A stretch of 7,161 bases of DNA from Clostridia bacterium (GCA_900758165.1 CAAEQN010000124.1:1-7161), one strand, 5' to 3'; counted from the stretch's first letter, positions 1 to 6,452 are shown. Notes: generated by a model not told the origin, from the sequence alone. Numbers and translations: made by a program.

Positions 1-221
1 AATTCTACTTCTTCTTTTATAGATGCATATCTTGTCTCATCTCTTGCATCTCTAGCTTTTTTTATTAACCCATTATCTCCTGCTACTAAACTTATGCTTA
101 TTCCTGCTAGTATTAATAGCACTACTATTGTTACAACCAAAGCTATTAGGGTTATTGCTTTGTTGTTTTTTAGCTTTTGTGTGTTAAAATTTGTTTGTTC
201 TTTAAGTTTTTCTTTTCCCAT
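1..221 (-). CDS. Type IV pilin-like (prepilin-type N-terminus) protein, 5' end only
   Basis: This is the first 73 residues of a gene that runs off the left edge. A short charged and polar leader (residues 1-21, start MGKEKLKEQT) is followed by a single hydrophobic segment at about residues 22-47 (AITLIALVVTIVVLLILAG) and then a charged region containing GDNGLIKKARDARDE. This is the layout of prepilin-type cleavage/methylation segments: the leader is cut by a prepilin peptidase and the hydrophobic helix anchors and assembles the subunit at the membrane. Two positions are atypical. The residue before the presumed cleavage point is Ala rather than Gly, and the fifth mature residue is Ala rather than Glu. 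I associate this variant with clostridial secreted proteins of unknown role. The start at 221 is supported by AGGAGAGG at 227-234. A consensus promoter lies 100 bp upstream. The C-terminal domain, which would tell its role, is outside the window. Confidence 0.75.
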   Translation of the reverse strand, partial: MGKEKLKEQTNFNTQKLKNNKAITLIALVVTIVVLLILAGISISLVAGDNGLIKKARDARDETRYASIKEEVE

Positions 222-323
222 TTTTTCCTCTCCTTTGTTTTCTTAATTTTTAAATAACATTTTCATAATCCATTTTTTATAGATTACTTTACACTACCGT
301 TTTATTATTTTATCTATACAAAT

Positions 324-351
324 AATATATCATTAATTTTATTTTTGTCAA
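324..351 (-). promoter_or_regulatory. Sigma-A promoter of the pilin-like gene
   Basis: On the minus strand TTGACA (351-346) is a perfect -35 box. A 16-bp spacer separates it from TATATT (329-324), which carries an extended -10 TG (332-331). The predicted start is near 317, giving an untranslated leader of about 95 nt before the pilin-like gene. No equally good promoter for the divergent XRE gene was found on the plus strand. Confidence 0.6.
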
Positions 352-359
352 TACTTTCC

Positions 360-376
360 ATGCGTTTTTTTCGCAT
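360..376. promoter_or_regulatory. Palindromic candidate operator between XRE and pilin-like genes
   Basis: A perfect inverted repeat, ATGCG (360-364) and CGCAT (372-376), is separated by seven T residues. It lies 8 bp upstream of the -35 box of the pilin-like gene and about 53 bp upstream of the XRE start codon. Size and symmetry suit a dimeric helix-turn-helix regulator, and the adjacent XRE protein is the obvious candidate ligand. The link to that protein is inferred from position only. Confidence 0.4.
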
Positions 377-429
377 AATTAGTCATTTATTGTTGAATAA
401 TAAATTGATATATTTTAGAAGGTGATTAT

Positions 430-756
430 ATGAAAGATAAACGTAATATTGGTAAAATTTTAAGAGAATATAGATTAAGAAATGATTATACACAAGAAAA
501 AGTTTCTGAACTTACTGGTCTTGCTCCACGTTATATTAGTCAATTAGAAAGAGGATTATCTATTGGAAGTGTAGATACTTTAATCAAAATCTGTGATGCT
601 TATAACATTACTCCTAACCACTTACTTGCTCCTCTTCTAAAGAACCCTGATATTTGCTCTTATTATAATTCTATAGCAAACTATGATAAGTTAAATAAGA
701 ATAATAAGTTTATTATCGATGAATTGATTAAATTACTTTTAGATACACAGTCTTAA
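430..756 (+). CDS. XRE-family helix-turn-helix transcriptional regulator
   Basis: A 108-residue protein whose residues 8-66 form a complete XRE/Cro-type helix-turn-helix. It begins IGKILREYRLRNDYTQEKVS, has the recognition-helix region LAPRYISQLERG, and continues into SVDTLIKICDAYNITPNHLL. Such proteins bind palindromic DNA as dimers and usually act as repressors. The remaining 40 residues are short, polar and partly helical, with no recognisable ligand domain; they may serve dimerisation. The start is well supported: AGAAGGTGAT at 417-426 sits just before ATG at 430. The gene is divergent from the pilin-like gene, and the shared 208-bp intergenic region holds a palindrome that it may bind. 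Transcription ends in tandem terminators, so it is monocistronic. The family call is secure, but the target genes are inferred. Confidence 0.9.
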   Translation: MKDKRNIGKILREYRLRNDYTQEKVSELTGLAPRYISQLERGLSIGSVDTLIKICDAYNITPNHLLAPLLKNPDICSYYNSIANYDKLNKNNKFIIDELIKLLLDTQS

Positions 757-781
757 TATTTGATTGTGTATCTAACTTTTT
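739..781 (+). terminator. Rho-independent terminator overlapping the 3' end of the XRE gene
   Basis: TTAGATACACA (739-749) pairs perfectly with TGTGTATCTAA (765-775) around a 15-nt loop, followed by C and five T residues (777-781). The left arm lies within the last codons of the XRE gene and the loop contains its stop codon. Confidence 0.6.
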
Positions 782-786
782 AAATG

Positions 787-814
787 AAAAAAATTCGCTA
801 TAGCGAATTTTTTT
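787..814. terminator. Bidirectional terminator between XRE and the coat operon
   Basis: A perfect 28-bp palindrome: seven A residues, TTCGCTATAGCGAA, then seven T residues. Either strand yields a GC-containing hairpin followed by a U tract, so it can end both the plus-strand XRE transcript and the minus-strand coat transcript. The stop codon of the 80-residue coat gene (839) lies 25 bp away. Confidence 0.85.
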
Positions 815-838
815 GTTATTTTTTATTATATTTTTATT

Positions 839-1081
839 TTATTGTAATTCATTTCTTACAGTCATAATTTCTGTTTGTGTAGCTTGAGCTGCTGGTTTAT
901 AATATCCTTTTGTTTGTGCTATTTTAAATAACTCATATTGGAAGCTTTCATCATTATTTCTTATTTGTTGTATTGTTTGTCTTAATTGCATATTTTCAGC
1001 TTCTGTTATTACACCTTGATATGTTTTTAAACTTGACTTAACATTATCTAATATATCATTTACCATTGTCTTCTCGTCCAT
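839..1081 (-). CDS. CotF-family spore coat protein
   Basis: An 80-residue protein that reads as one CotF domain. It contains a helical stretch (MVNDILDNVKSSLKTYQGVI, residues 6-25), a second helix with LRQTIQQIRNNDESFQYELF (33-52) and the typical ending IAQTKGYYKPAAQA (54-67), matching the family pattern of paired helices followed by a GxYxP-like turn. Proteins of this family are made late in sporulation and become part of the spore coat; their biochemical role is unclear. The start at 1081 is preceded by a near-perfect AAGGAGG (1095-1089). It is the second gene of a two-gene operon, 41 bp after the 62-residue gene. It has no signal peptide or membrane segment. The family is fairly certain. 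Confidence 0.8.
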   Translation of the reverse strand: MDEKTMVNDILDNVKSSLKTYQGVITEAENMQLRQTIQQIRNNDESFQYELFKIAQTKGYYKPAAQATQTEIMTVRNELQ

Positions 1082-1122
1082 TTTATTTCCTCCTTATTTT
1101 TAATTTTTTGTTTAGCAAAAAA

Positions 1123-1311
1123 TTAATTGTTTAAAAATGACATTAATTTTTGTTTTGTATTTAACGCATCTTGGGCTGACTTTGTAAATACTTGTTTTAT
1201 TTGTGGATCAACAGCTTGTGAAGCATACGTATTCAATTTTTGATAAGATGTTTCGTGTGCTCCAATTAGATGACGTAAATTTTGTAACTCTACTTGACTT
1301 AAATTTGCCAT
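1123..1311 (-). CDS. Small coat-associated, CotF/ferritin-like helical protein
   Basis: A 62-residue protein made almost entirely of two predicted amphipathic helices: one around LSQVELQNLRHLIGAHETSY (residues 4-23) and one after the turn DPQIKQVFTKSAQDALNTKQ (35-54). It resembles the helical-hairpin half of CotF-like coat proteins and lacks the Tyr/Pro-rich tail of its downstream neighbour. AAAGGAAGGA (1326-1317) gives a good ribosome binding site six bases before ATG. It is the first gene of the operon with the CotF gene, which is the main reason to propose a spore-coat role. Alternatively it could be a small adaptor that recruits the CotF protein. The gene is certain; the role is inferred from context. 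Confidence 0.7.
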   Translation of the reverse strand: MANLSQVELQNLRHLIGAHETSYQKLNTYASQAVDPQIKQVFTKSAQDALNTKQKLMSFLNN

Positions 1312-1344
1312 ATTTATCCTTCCTTTCTATGCTTTTATATAAAT

Positions 1345-1374
1345 TATTATTCACATATTTTTCACTTTTATACA
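1345..1374 (-). promoter_or_regulatory. Possible forespore (sigma-G/F type) promoter of the coat operon
   Basis: On the minus strand TGTATA (1374-1369) is followed after 17 bp by AATAATA (1351-1345), close to the sigma-G pattern TGHATR / CATWHTA with one mismatch in the -10. It would start transcription about 25 nt before the first coat gene. In such AT-rich DNA a chance match is quite possible. The 239-bp gap 1312-1550 holds nothing else apart from the two hairpins listed separately. Confidence 0.3.
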
Positions 1375-1429
1375 GATAAAACATGTAATAAATTATTTGT
1401 ATTTAATAATCATTAATAAAAGATAAAAT

Positions 1430-1476
1430 TTACTTAAAAAACTATTGGCAAAATATTTTTATAATTTGCCAATAGT
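1430..1476 (-). terminator. Second hairpin/terminator downstream of pcrA
   Basis: ACTATTGGCAAA (1441-1452) and TTTGCCAATAGT (1465-1476) form a perfect 12-bp stem with a 12-nt loop. Read on the minus strand it is followed by TTTTTAAG, a short U tract. It lies 34 bp beyond the first terminator, so it would act as a backup or insulate the coat operon. Confidence 0.55.
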
Positions 1477-1508
1477 CTAAATAATTTATAAAATTTATAG
1501 TCTTATTC

Positions 1509-1545
1509 AAAAAAATTATATGATTTTTTCATCATATAATTTTTT
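1509..1545 (-). terminator. Rho-independent terminator of pcrA
   Basis: A 15-bp perfect stem (1510-1524 with 1531-1545, core TTATATGAT/ATCATATAA) has a 6-nt loop and ends on the minus strand in seven T residues. It begins 5 bp after the pcrA stop codon at 1551. A-runs on the other side would let it work on the plus strand as well. Confidence 0.75.
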
Positions 1546-1550
1546 GTTTT

Positions 1551-3854
1551 TTATTTTATTATTTCTAATCCGGCAAATTTTGCCATTAATCTCTTATGTC
1601 CTACTTTATCAAATTCTAAATCTACCTTTATATCATTTCCTTCTTCCTCTAGTTTTGTAATAGTTCCTTCTCCGAATTTTTTATGATATACTCTTTGTCC
1701 TACTTTGTATTTTGATAAATCAATTTGATTAGAATTATTGTTTTTTAATGCACTCAAGAAGCTTTCTGCTGTTCTATATTGAAATGTTGTATCGTTAGCT
1801 GACTGTATTTCTTTTTTATCTTCCTCTCCCATTTTATATGTTTTTACTGTTTGTCCTTTTCCATAACTCCATCTATACCCGAAGTCTCCAAATTCATCTT
1901 TTGGTTTTGAGTTGTTTTCTACTATTTCAGCATAACCCTCTAATAATTCATCTGGTATTTCGTTTACAAACCTTGATATTTGATTATAACTTGTAGCTCC
2001 AAAAATAGTTCTATGTTTTGCACATGTTAAATATAAATATTGTTTTGCCCTTGTTATTCCTACATAAAACAATCTTCTTTCTTCTTCAAGCTCTTTTGGT
2101 TCTCCAATAGATTTATATCCCGGGAATATTCCTTCCTCCATTCCCACCAAAAACACCACTGGAAATTCCAAGCCTTTAGCACTATGTAACGTCATTAATG
2201 TTACAGAATCTTCTTGTTCCTCCATTGAATCTATATCACTTGAAAGGGTTATATTTTCTAAAAATTCTGCAAGTGTATTATCTGCGGATTCTTCTTCAAA
2301 TTCTATTGCTACTGTCAAAAACTCTTCTAGGTTTTGTATTCTAGTCTCTGCTTCTACACTACTTTCTAGTTCTAACGCTTTTGTATATCCTGTTCTGTTC
2401 AAAGTTTCTTTTATTAAATCAGAAATCTTTAAACTATCTTTTTTAGCTTTTAATTCTTCAATTTGTTCTATAAAATCTCTAGAATTTGCATACACTCTGC
2501 TCAATTCATATTTATCTGCATCTTTTATTACATCATACATTGATATTCCTGACTTTTCAGATATTTCTTGTATTCTGTCTAGACTTGTTTTTCCTATTCC
2601 ACGTTTTGGTTCATTTATTATTCTTTTTAGAGAAAGATTATCTGCAGAATTATATATTAATCTTAAATATGCAATTATATCTTTAATTTCTTTTCTTTCA
2701 TAGAACTTTAGTCCGCCAATAACTTTATATGGCAAACCTTCTCTCATTAATATATCTTCTATTGCTCTTGATTGTGCATTCATTCTATAAAGTATTGTAA
2801 AATCAGAATTTTTGTAATATTCTTCTGTTTTTAAATGTTGTATTTGCTCTACTATATATCTTGCCTCGTCATATTCGTCTTCTCCATTATATATACAAGG
2901 AAGTTGTCCTTCCTCATTTTCTGTCCATAGTTTTTTATCATATTTATTTTCATTATGTTTTATTACAGCATTAGCTGCTTTTAAAATATTTCCTGTACAT
3001 CTGTAATTTTGCTCTAGTTTTATAATTTTTGTTCCTGGAAAGTCTTTCTCAAAGTTTAATATGTTGCTAATATCAGCTCCTCTAAAGCTATAAATGCCCT
3101 GGTCATTATCGCCCACGGCTGTAATATTCCCATATTTTGATGCTAGCATAGATACTAACATAAACTGTGCTTTATTTGTGTCTTGGTACTCATCTACTAA
3201 TATATATTTAAATTTTTCTGTGTAATAATCTAATACTTCTGGATTTTCTGTTAAAATTTTTATTGTAAGATTTATAATATCATCAAAATCAACTGCATTA
3301 TTTTCTTTTAGTTTCTGTTGATATAGTGTGTAAATTTCTGCTATTTTTTCTCTTCTAAAATCTCCAGAATATTTTACTCTATAAGCTTTTGGTTCTAATA
3401 ATTCATTTTTTGCATTGCTAATTTCTGAGAGTACTGCTCTGTCTGTAAATAGCTTATCATCTATTTTTAAGCTTTTTAGACATTCTTTTACTAAAGTTCT
3501 TTGATCTGATGTATCAAATATTATAAAATCTGTTTTAAATCCTATTCTATCTATATTTTTCCTTAATATTCTAACACAAATAGAATGAAAAGTTCCCATC
3601 CATAAATCCTTTGCTGCATCTCCAATTAATTTTTCTATTCTCTCTTTCATCTCGTTTGCAGCTTTATTTGTGAATGTTATTGCTAAAATGTTCCAAGGTT
3701 TTATTCCTTCTGCAATGTCATAAGCAATTTTGTGTGTTAAAACTTTGGTTTTCCCGCTTCCGGCACCTGCTATTACTAAACATGGCCCTTGTGTTGAAAG
3801 TACTGCTTCCTTCTGTTCTTTATTTAATCCTTGTATTATTTCTTCTTTGTTCAT
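1551..3854 (-). CDS. pcrA: ATP-dependent 3'-5' DNA helicase PcrA (UvrD family)
   Basis: A superfamily 1A helicase that unwinds DNA during repair and plasmid replication and dislodges RecA or stalled polymerase. All motifs are present, numbered from the start used here: Walker A AGAGSGKT (29-36), Ia TFTNKAANEMKERI (60-73), II VDEYQDTN (220-227), III GDNDQGIYSFRGAD (248-261), IV LEQNYR (280-285), V TLHSAKGLEF (554-563) and VI RRLFYVGITRAK (593-604). Motif III has Gly where most PcrA proteins have Ser (DQS). The C-terminal VGQRVYHKKFGEGTI block is the Tudor-like domain that contacts RNA polymerase. At 767 residues it is of normal length. An in-frame ATG 15 bp upstream (3869) is possible, but only the ATG at 3854 has a Shine-Dalgarno (AAAGGA, about 7 nt away). 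It follows the phosphatase gene after 27 bp, in the same operon. Confidence 0.95.
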   Translation of the reverse strand: MNKEEIIQGLNKEQKEAVLSTQGPCLVIAGAGSGKTKVLTHKIAYDIAEGIKPWNILAITFTNKAANEMKERIEKLIGDAAKDLWMGTFHSICVRILRKNIDRIGFKTDFIIFDTSDQRTLVKECLKSLKIDDKLFTDRAVLSEISNAKNELLEPKAYRVKYSGDFRREKIAEIYTLYQQKLKENNAVDFDDIINLTIKILTENPEVLDYYTEKFKYILVDEYQDTNKAQFMLVSMLASKYGNITAVGDNDQGIYSFRGADISNILNFEKDFPGTKIIKLEQNYRCTGNILKAANAVIKHNENKYDKKLWTENEEGQLPCIYNGEDEYDEARYIVEQIQHLKTEEYYKNSDFTILYRMNAQSRAIEDILMREGLPYKVIGGLKFYERKEIKDIIAYLRLIYNSADNLSLKRIINEPKRGIGKTSLDRIQEISEKSGISMYDVIKDADKYELSRVYANSRDFIEQIEELKAKKDSLKISDLIKETLNRTGYTKALELESSVEAETRIQNLEEFLTVAIEFEEESADNTLAEFLENITLSSDIDSMEEQEDSVTLMTLHSAKGLEFPVVFLVGMEEGIFPGYKSIGEPKELEEERRLFYVGITRAKQYLYLTCAKHRTIFGATSYNQISRFVNEIPDELLEGYAEIVENNSKPKDEFGDFGYRWSYGKGQTVKTYKMGEEDKKEIQSANDTTFQYRTAESFLSALKNNNSNQIDLSKYKVGQRVYHKKFGEGTITKLEEEGNDIKVDLEFDKVGHKRLMAKFAGLEIIK

Positions 3855-3881
3855 GTTATTTCCTTTCATTTTTTGTACTGA

Positions 3882-4361
3882 TTATATCTTTGGTATTATT
3901 TCTATTAAAGCATTATATATTTCTTCTGCACATTTTTCATATACTTCAAGTGGATAACCCCATGGGTCTTTTATATCTTTATCCTTAACATCTGGTCCAT
4001 AGGCATATTCTTTTATTGTGAATATTTTATGATCAAGCTCTGGATACATGTATTCTAGTGTTGTCAATTGTGCATGTGTCGCACATAAGATTAAGTCCAT
4101 TTCTTTTATATTTGATTCTTTTACATTGATAGATTGATGTTGCAATATATTTACATCATATTTTTCTTTCATTACTTTTACTGCTTCATCTGTTGTGTAT
4201 TCTCCTTTAGATGCATGTAATCCTGCCGAATATACTTCTATTCCTTTTTCATTGTATTGTTCTAATAACTTTTTTAAGAGTCCCTCTGCCATTACACTTC
4301 TGCAAGTATTTCCCGTGCATATAAACATTATTTTTTTTATTGGTTCTGTTGTCTGTATCAT
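3882..4361 (-). CDS. Low-molecular-weight protein phosphatase, YwlE-type protein-arginine phosphatase
   Basis: A 159-residue cytosolic phosphatase. The N-terminal P-loop is CTGNTCRS (residues 15-22), the CX5R signature with nucleophile Cys15 and Arg21. The general-acid Asp is in KDPWGYP (Asp132). Thr19 matches the Thr that in Bacillus YwlE selects phosphoarginine rather than phosphotyrosine, so the likely reaction is removal of phosphate from arginine residues marked by an McsB-type kinase. No McsB gene is in the window. SVMAE replaces the common SPMAE after the loop. The start at 4361 has GAGGAAG about 6 nt upstream and its own promoter; pcrA follows 27 bp downstream. Tyrosine phosphatase activity cannot be excluded from sequence alone. 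Confidence 0.85.
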   Translation of the reverse strand: MIQTTEPIKKIMFICTGNTCRSVMAEGLLKKLLEQYNEKGIEVYSAGLHASKGEYTTDEAVKVMKEKYDVNILQHQSINVKESNIKEMDLILCATHAQLTTLEYMYPELDHKIFTIKEYAYGPDVKDKDIKDPWGYPLEVYEKCAEEIYNALIEIIPKI

Positions 4362-4419
4362 AATACTTCCTCTCTTTCTAAAATTTATATACTTAAAAGT
4401 TTATCTGCTGTTTTGTATA

Positions 4420-4448
4420 ATTTTACATTAATATAGTATTTTTTTCAA
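4420..4448 (-). promoter_or_regulatory. Sigma-A promoter of the phosphatase-pcrA operon
   Basis: On the minus strand TTGAAA (4448-4443), a 17-bp spacer and TAAAAT (4425-4420) form a good sigma-A promoter. The predicted start is near 4413, leaving a leader of about 50 nt. It lies just downstream of the ZIP remnant, so expression of this operon does not depend on the disrupted gene. Confidence 0.6.
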
Positions 4449-4459
4449 GATTAATTTTA

Positions 4460-4756
4460 TTAAATATTTACAGCGATTAGTCCTAATATAAAACCTATTA
4501 TAATGCCTATTGTTGGCCATTTTCCTTTATTTAATGTATTAGACTCTGGTATTAGCTCTCCTGATACTATGTATAGCATTGCTCCTGCCGCAAACGTTAA
4601 ACATATTGATATTACATCTTGCGATATTCCTCCTATTATTTTTCCTACGAATGCCCCTATTCCTGTTGTTATTCCAGATAAAATTACGTAAAATAAAACC
4701 CTACTAGATTTCATTCCTCCGTTTTTCATTGGTACCGCCATTGATATTCCTTCTGG
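4460..4756 (-). pseudogene. ZIP-family metal transporter, C-terminal remnant
   Basis: The reading frame starts abruptly inside PEGISMAVPMKNGG, the tail of the HNxPEG metal-binding motif in the fifth helix of ZIP transporters such as ZupT. It continues through three hydrophobic segments: VLFYVILSGITTGIGAFVG, VISICLTFAAGAMLYIVSGELIPES and WPTIGIIIGFILGLIAVNI. The second carries the family's conserved GEL-PE near its end. Intact ZIP proteins have about 230-270 residues and eight helices; here helices 1-4 and the His-Asn of the motif are missing. Homology begins at codon CCA (4756-4754), and upstream codons read L-Q and then a stop (TGA 4765-4763). The recombinase gene begins right beyond, so the truncation is best explained by element insertion. 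An ATG at 4741 with AGAAGGA about 5 nt before it could still yield a 93-residue fragment, lacking most of the metal site. Confidence 0.85.
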
Positions 4757-4770
4757 TTGAAGTCAAAGTA
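4742..4770. other. Element/chromosome junction (candidate att half-site hybrid)
   Basis: ZIP coding similarity stops at about 4756, and non-host-like sequence leads to the recombinase stop codon 58 bp further on. A small dyad, TTGACTTCAA on the minus strand (4766-4757), abuts the breakpoint. Large serine recombinases usually sit next to one end of their element and leave hybrid att sites with a 2-bp crossover, so the crossover should lie close to this point. The exact dinucleotide cannot be fixed without an empty site. Confidence 0.5.
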
Positions 4771-4792
4771 GACAGTTTAAATCCTTATTTTT

Positions 4793-4823
4793 GGCTAATC
4801 TAATATTTAATATTAAATTAGCC
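4793..4823 (-). other. Hairpin immediately after the recombinase stop codon
   Basis: GGCTAAT and ATTAGCC arms (4793-4799, 4817-4823) enclose a further TAATAT/ATATTA stem. The single imperfect pair (4800/4816) is a G-U wobble on the minus strand, but a C-A mismatch on the plus. On the minus strand it follows the TAA directly but is trailed by AAAAATAAGG, not U residues; on the plus strand TTATATTTTTT follows. It may stabilise the recombinase mRNA end or stop antisense transcription entering from the chromosome. Confidence 0.5.
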
Positions 4824-6380
4824 TTATATTTTTTCTTTTAAATCATTTAATTGTTTAAAATTAAAATATAAATCAACTTTTTTATCTTGATGTATCTCTA
4901 TTCTATTAATAATTACTTTCATAATTTCTGGTGATGGTCTATTTAGACTCAAAAATTCTTGTATAACACTTTTTATTTTTTCGGTATCATCTTTTTTTGA
5001 TTCTTCTTTTTGTCTTTTAATTTCTATGTATTCGTTTTCTTTTTGCTTTATTTCATTTTTTAGTTTCGAGAATAACCTTTCATACATTTCTTCACTTATT
5101 TTATTGTTTAATTTATCTACATACATTTGGTCAATATTGCTATTTATTAATTTTATCTCGTTTTCTAGTTTTTGAAGTACTTTTCCATAATCATATTTAG
5201 TCATTCCCTTTTTTACTTCTAATTCTATTTTTTCACTATTTATTTTTTGAAAAAGATCTTTAATATAATCAATTATAGTTTCTTCTAAATTAGAATAGCT
5301 AAAACCATGTGATGTGCAAAGTTTTAATTTTGAATTTCTGCGATAATTATTACATACCATATAATAATTACCATTCTTTTTTCCTCTTACTCCTATTTTA
5401 TGTTTGCATTCGTAACAAAAAAGTAAACCATCTAATAAAAACATATTTTTCTTTTCATTTCTATTATAGTTTTGAACTATTACCATTTTTTGCACTGTAT
5501 CAAATACTTTTTTATCTATTATCGGTTCATGTGTATTTTCTACAGCTATCCATTTTTCTTCTGGGTTTTGTCTAATTTTTCTATTTTTATAACTTATTCT
5601 ACTTCTTTTGTTTTGCACTATTGTGCCTATATAAACTTTATTTTTCAATATGTTCTTTACTGTTTTATTTTCCCAAAAAGTTTCTTTATTATATCTTGAT
5701 TTATTGGCTGTCGCAATGTTATTGCTATTTAAATAATCTCTTATAATCCCAACTTGTTTTCCATTGGATGCCATATTAAAAATAGTCCTTACAATTTGAG
5801 CTTCTGGTTCATATATTATTAATTTATTTTTATCATTTGAATCTTTTATGTATCCAAGTGGCGTTTTTCCTCCTACCCATTTTCCCTGTTTTTGCATAGT
5901 ATGTAGAGCTGTCCTAATTTTTTTAGATAAGTCTTTTGAATACATATCATTTAATATTGATTTGAAAGGTGCAATCTCATTGTTACCATTTGATGTTTCA
6001 AAAGTATCTATTCCATCTGTTACCGAAACATATCTTACATTATTTTCCGGAAACCATTTTTCTATATATTCTCCTGTTTCTATATAATCACGACCTAAAC
6101 GGGATAAATCTTTTGTTATAACCATATTAATTTTTCCATTTTCTATATCTCTTACCATTCTTTGAAAGTCTGGTCTATTAAAATTTGTTCCAGTAAATCC
6201 TTGATCTATATATGTATCTATTAATTGGTACTTCCATCCTAATTTTTGTACATATTCTGTTAGTAAGGTTCTTTGATTTTTTATACTTTCACTTTCATCA
6301 TAGCCTCTATCTACATCTTCTTTTGATAACCTTATATATATTGCTACCTTGTATATTGTTTTTTCTATTTGTTCAAGCAT
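4824..6380 (-). CDS. Large serine recombinase (integrase of a mobile element)
   Basis: A 518-residue site-specific recombinase that cuts att sites through a serine nucleophile and rejoins them to insert or excise an element. The N-terminal resolvase domain has Y-I-R-L-S with catalytic Ser19 and Arg17, DQGFTGTNFNRPDFQRM (59-75) and KDLSRLGRD with Arg94 and Arg97. The recombinase domain follows (about 165-300, GGKTPLGYI and EPEAQIVRTIFNMASNG). A zinc ribbon has Cys322, Cys325, Cys343 and Cys355, and a Lys/Glu-rich coiled coil (about 395-465) is interrupted where these enzymes usually control directionality. All key residues are intact, so it is probably active. Length and motifs suit the TndX/TnpX-like clostridial group, on the short side. 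The start has AAGGGAGG 4 nt upstream. It reads toward the ZIP junction 68 bp away, marking this as the left end of its element. A 37-residue ORF precedes it. Confidence 0.95.
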   Translation of the reverse strand: MLEQIEKTIYKVAIYIRLSKEDVDRGYDESESIKNQRTLLTEYVQKLGWKYQLIDTYIDQGFTGTNFNRPDFQRMVRDIENGKINMVITKDLSRLGRDYIETGEYIEKWFPENNVRYVSVTDGIDTFETSNGNNEIAPFKSILNDMYSKDLSKKIRTALHTMQKQGKWVGGKTPLGYIKDSNDKNKLIIYEPEAQIVRTIFNMASNGKQVGIIRDYLNSNNIATANKSRYNKETFWENKTVKNILKNKVYIGTIVQNKRSRISYKNRKIRQNPEEKWIAVENTHEPIIDKKVFDTVQKMVIVQNYNRNEKKNMFLLDGLLFCYECKHKIGVRGKKNGNYYMVCNNYRRNSKLKLCTSHGFSYSNLEETIIDYIKDLFQKINSEKIELEVKKGMTKYDYGKVLQKLENEIKLINSNIDQMYVDKLNNKISEEMYERLFSKLKNEIKQKENEYIEIKRQKEESKKDDTEKIKSVIQEFLSLNRPSPEIMKVIINRIEIHQDKKVDLYFNFKQLNDLKEKI

Positions 6381-6452
6381 TTTTCCTCCCTTCTATGCTT
6401 GATAAAAACAATTTGAATTTAAATTTTATTATATCTTATTTTTAATAAAATT

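Noticed and set aside
374..414. Promoter for the XRE gene using CATAAT or TATATT as -10
   Set aside because: No acceptable -35 at 16-18 bp for CATAAT, and TATATT would place the start inside the ribosome binding site.
2486..2686. Plus-strand open frame of 66 codons
   Set aside because: It lies wholly inside pcrA on the opposite strand, is rich in Leu/Phe/His as expected from the complement of AT-rich coding, and has no ribosome binding site.
3674..3988. Plus-strand overlapping frames at the 5' end of pcrA and the end of the phosphatase gene
   Set aside because: Antisense shadows of two clearly real genes, with hydrophobic low-complexity composition.
4195..4691. Plus-strand frames over the phosphatase and ZIP remnant
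   Set aside because: Antisense to recognised protein families, with no initiation signals.
5309..6445. Several plus-strand frames opposite the recombinase
   Set aside because: All are Phe/Tyr/Leu-rich complements of Lys/Asn/Glu-rich coding sequence; the recombinase on the other strand has every catalytic motif.
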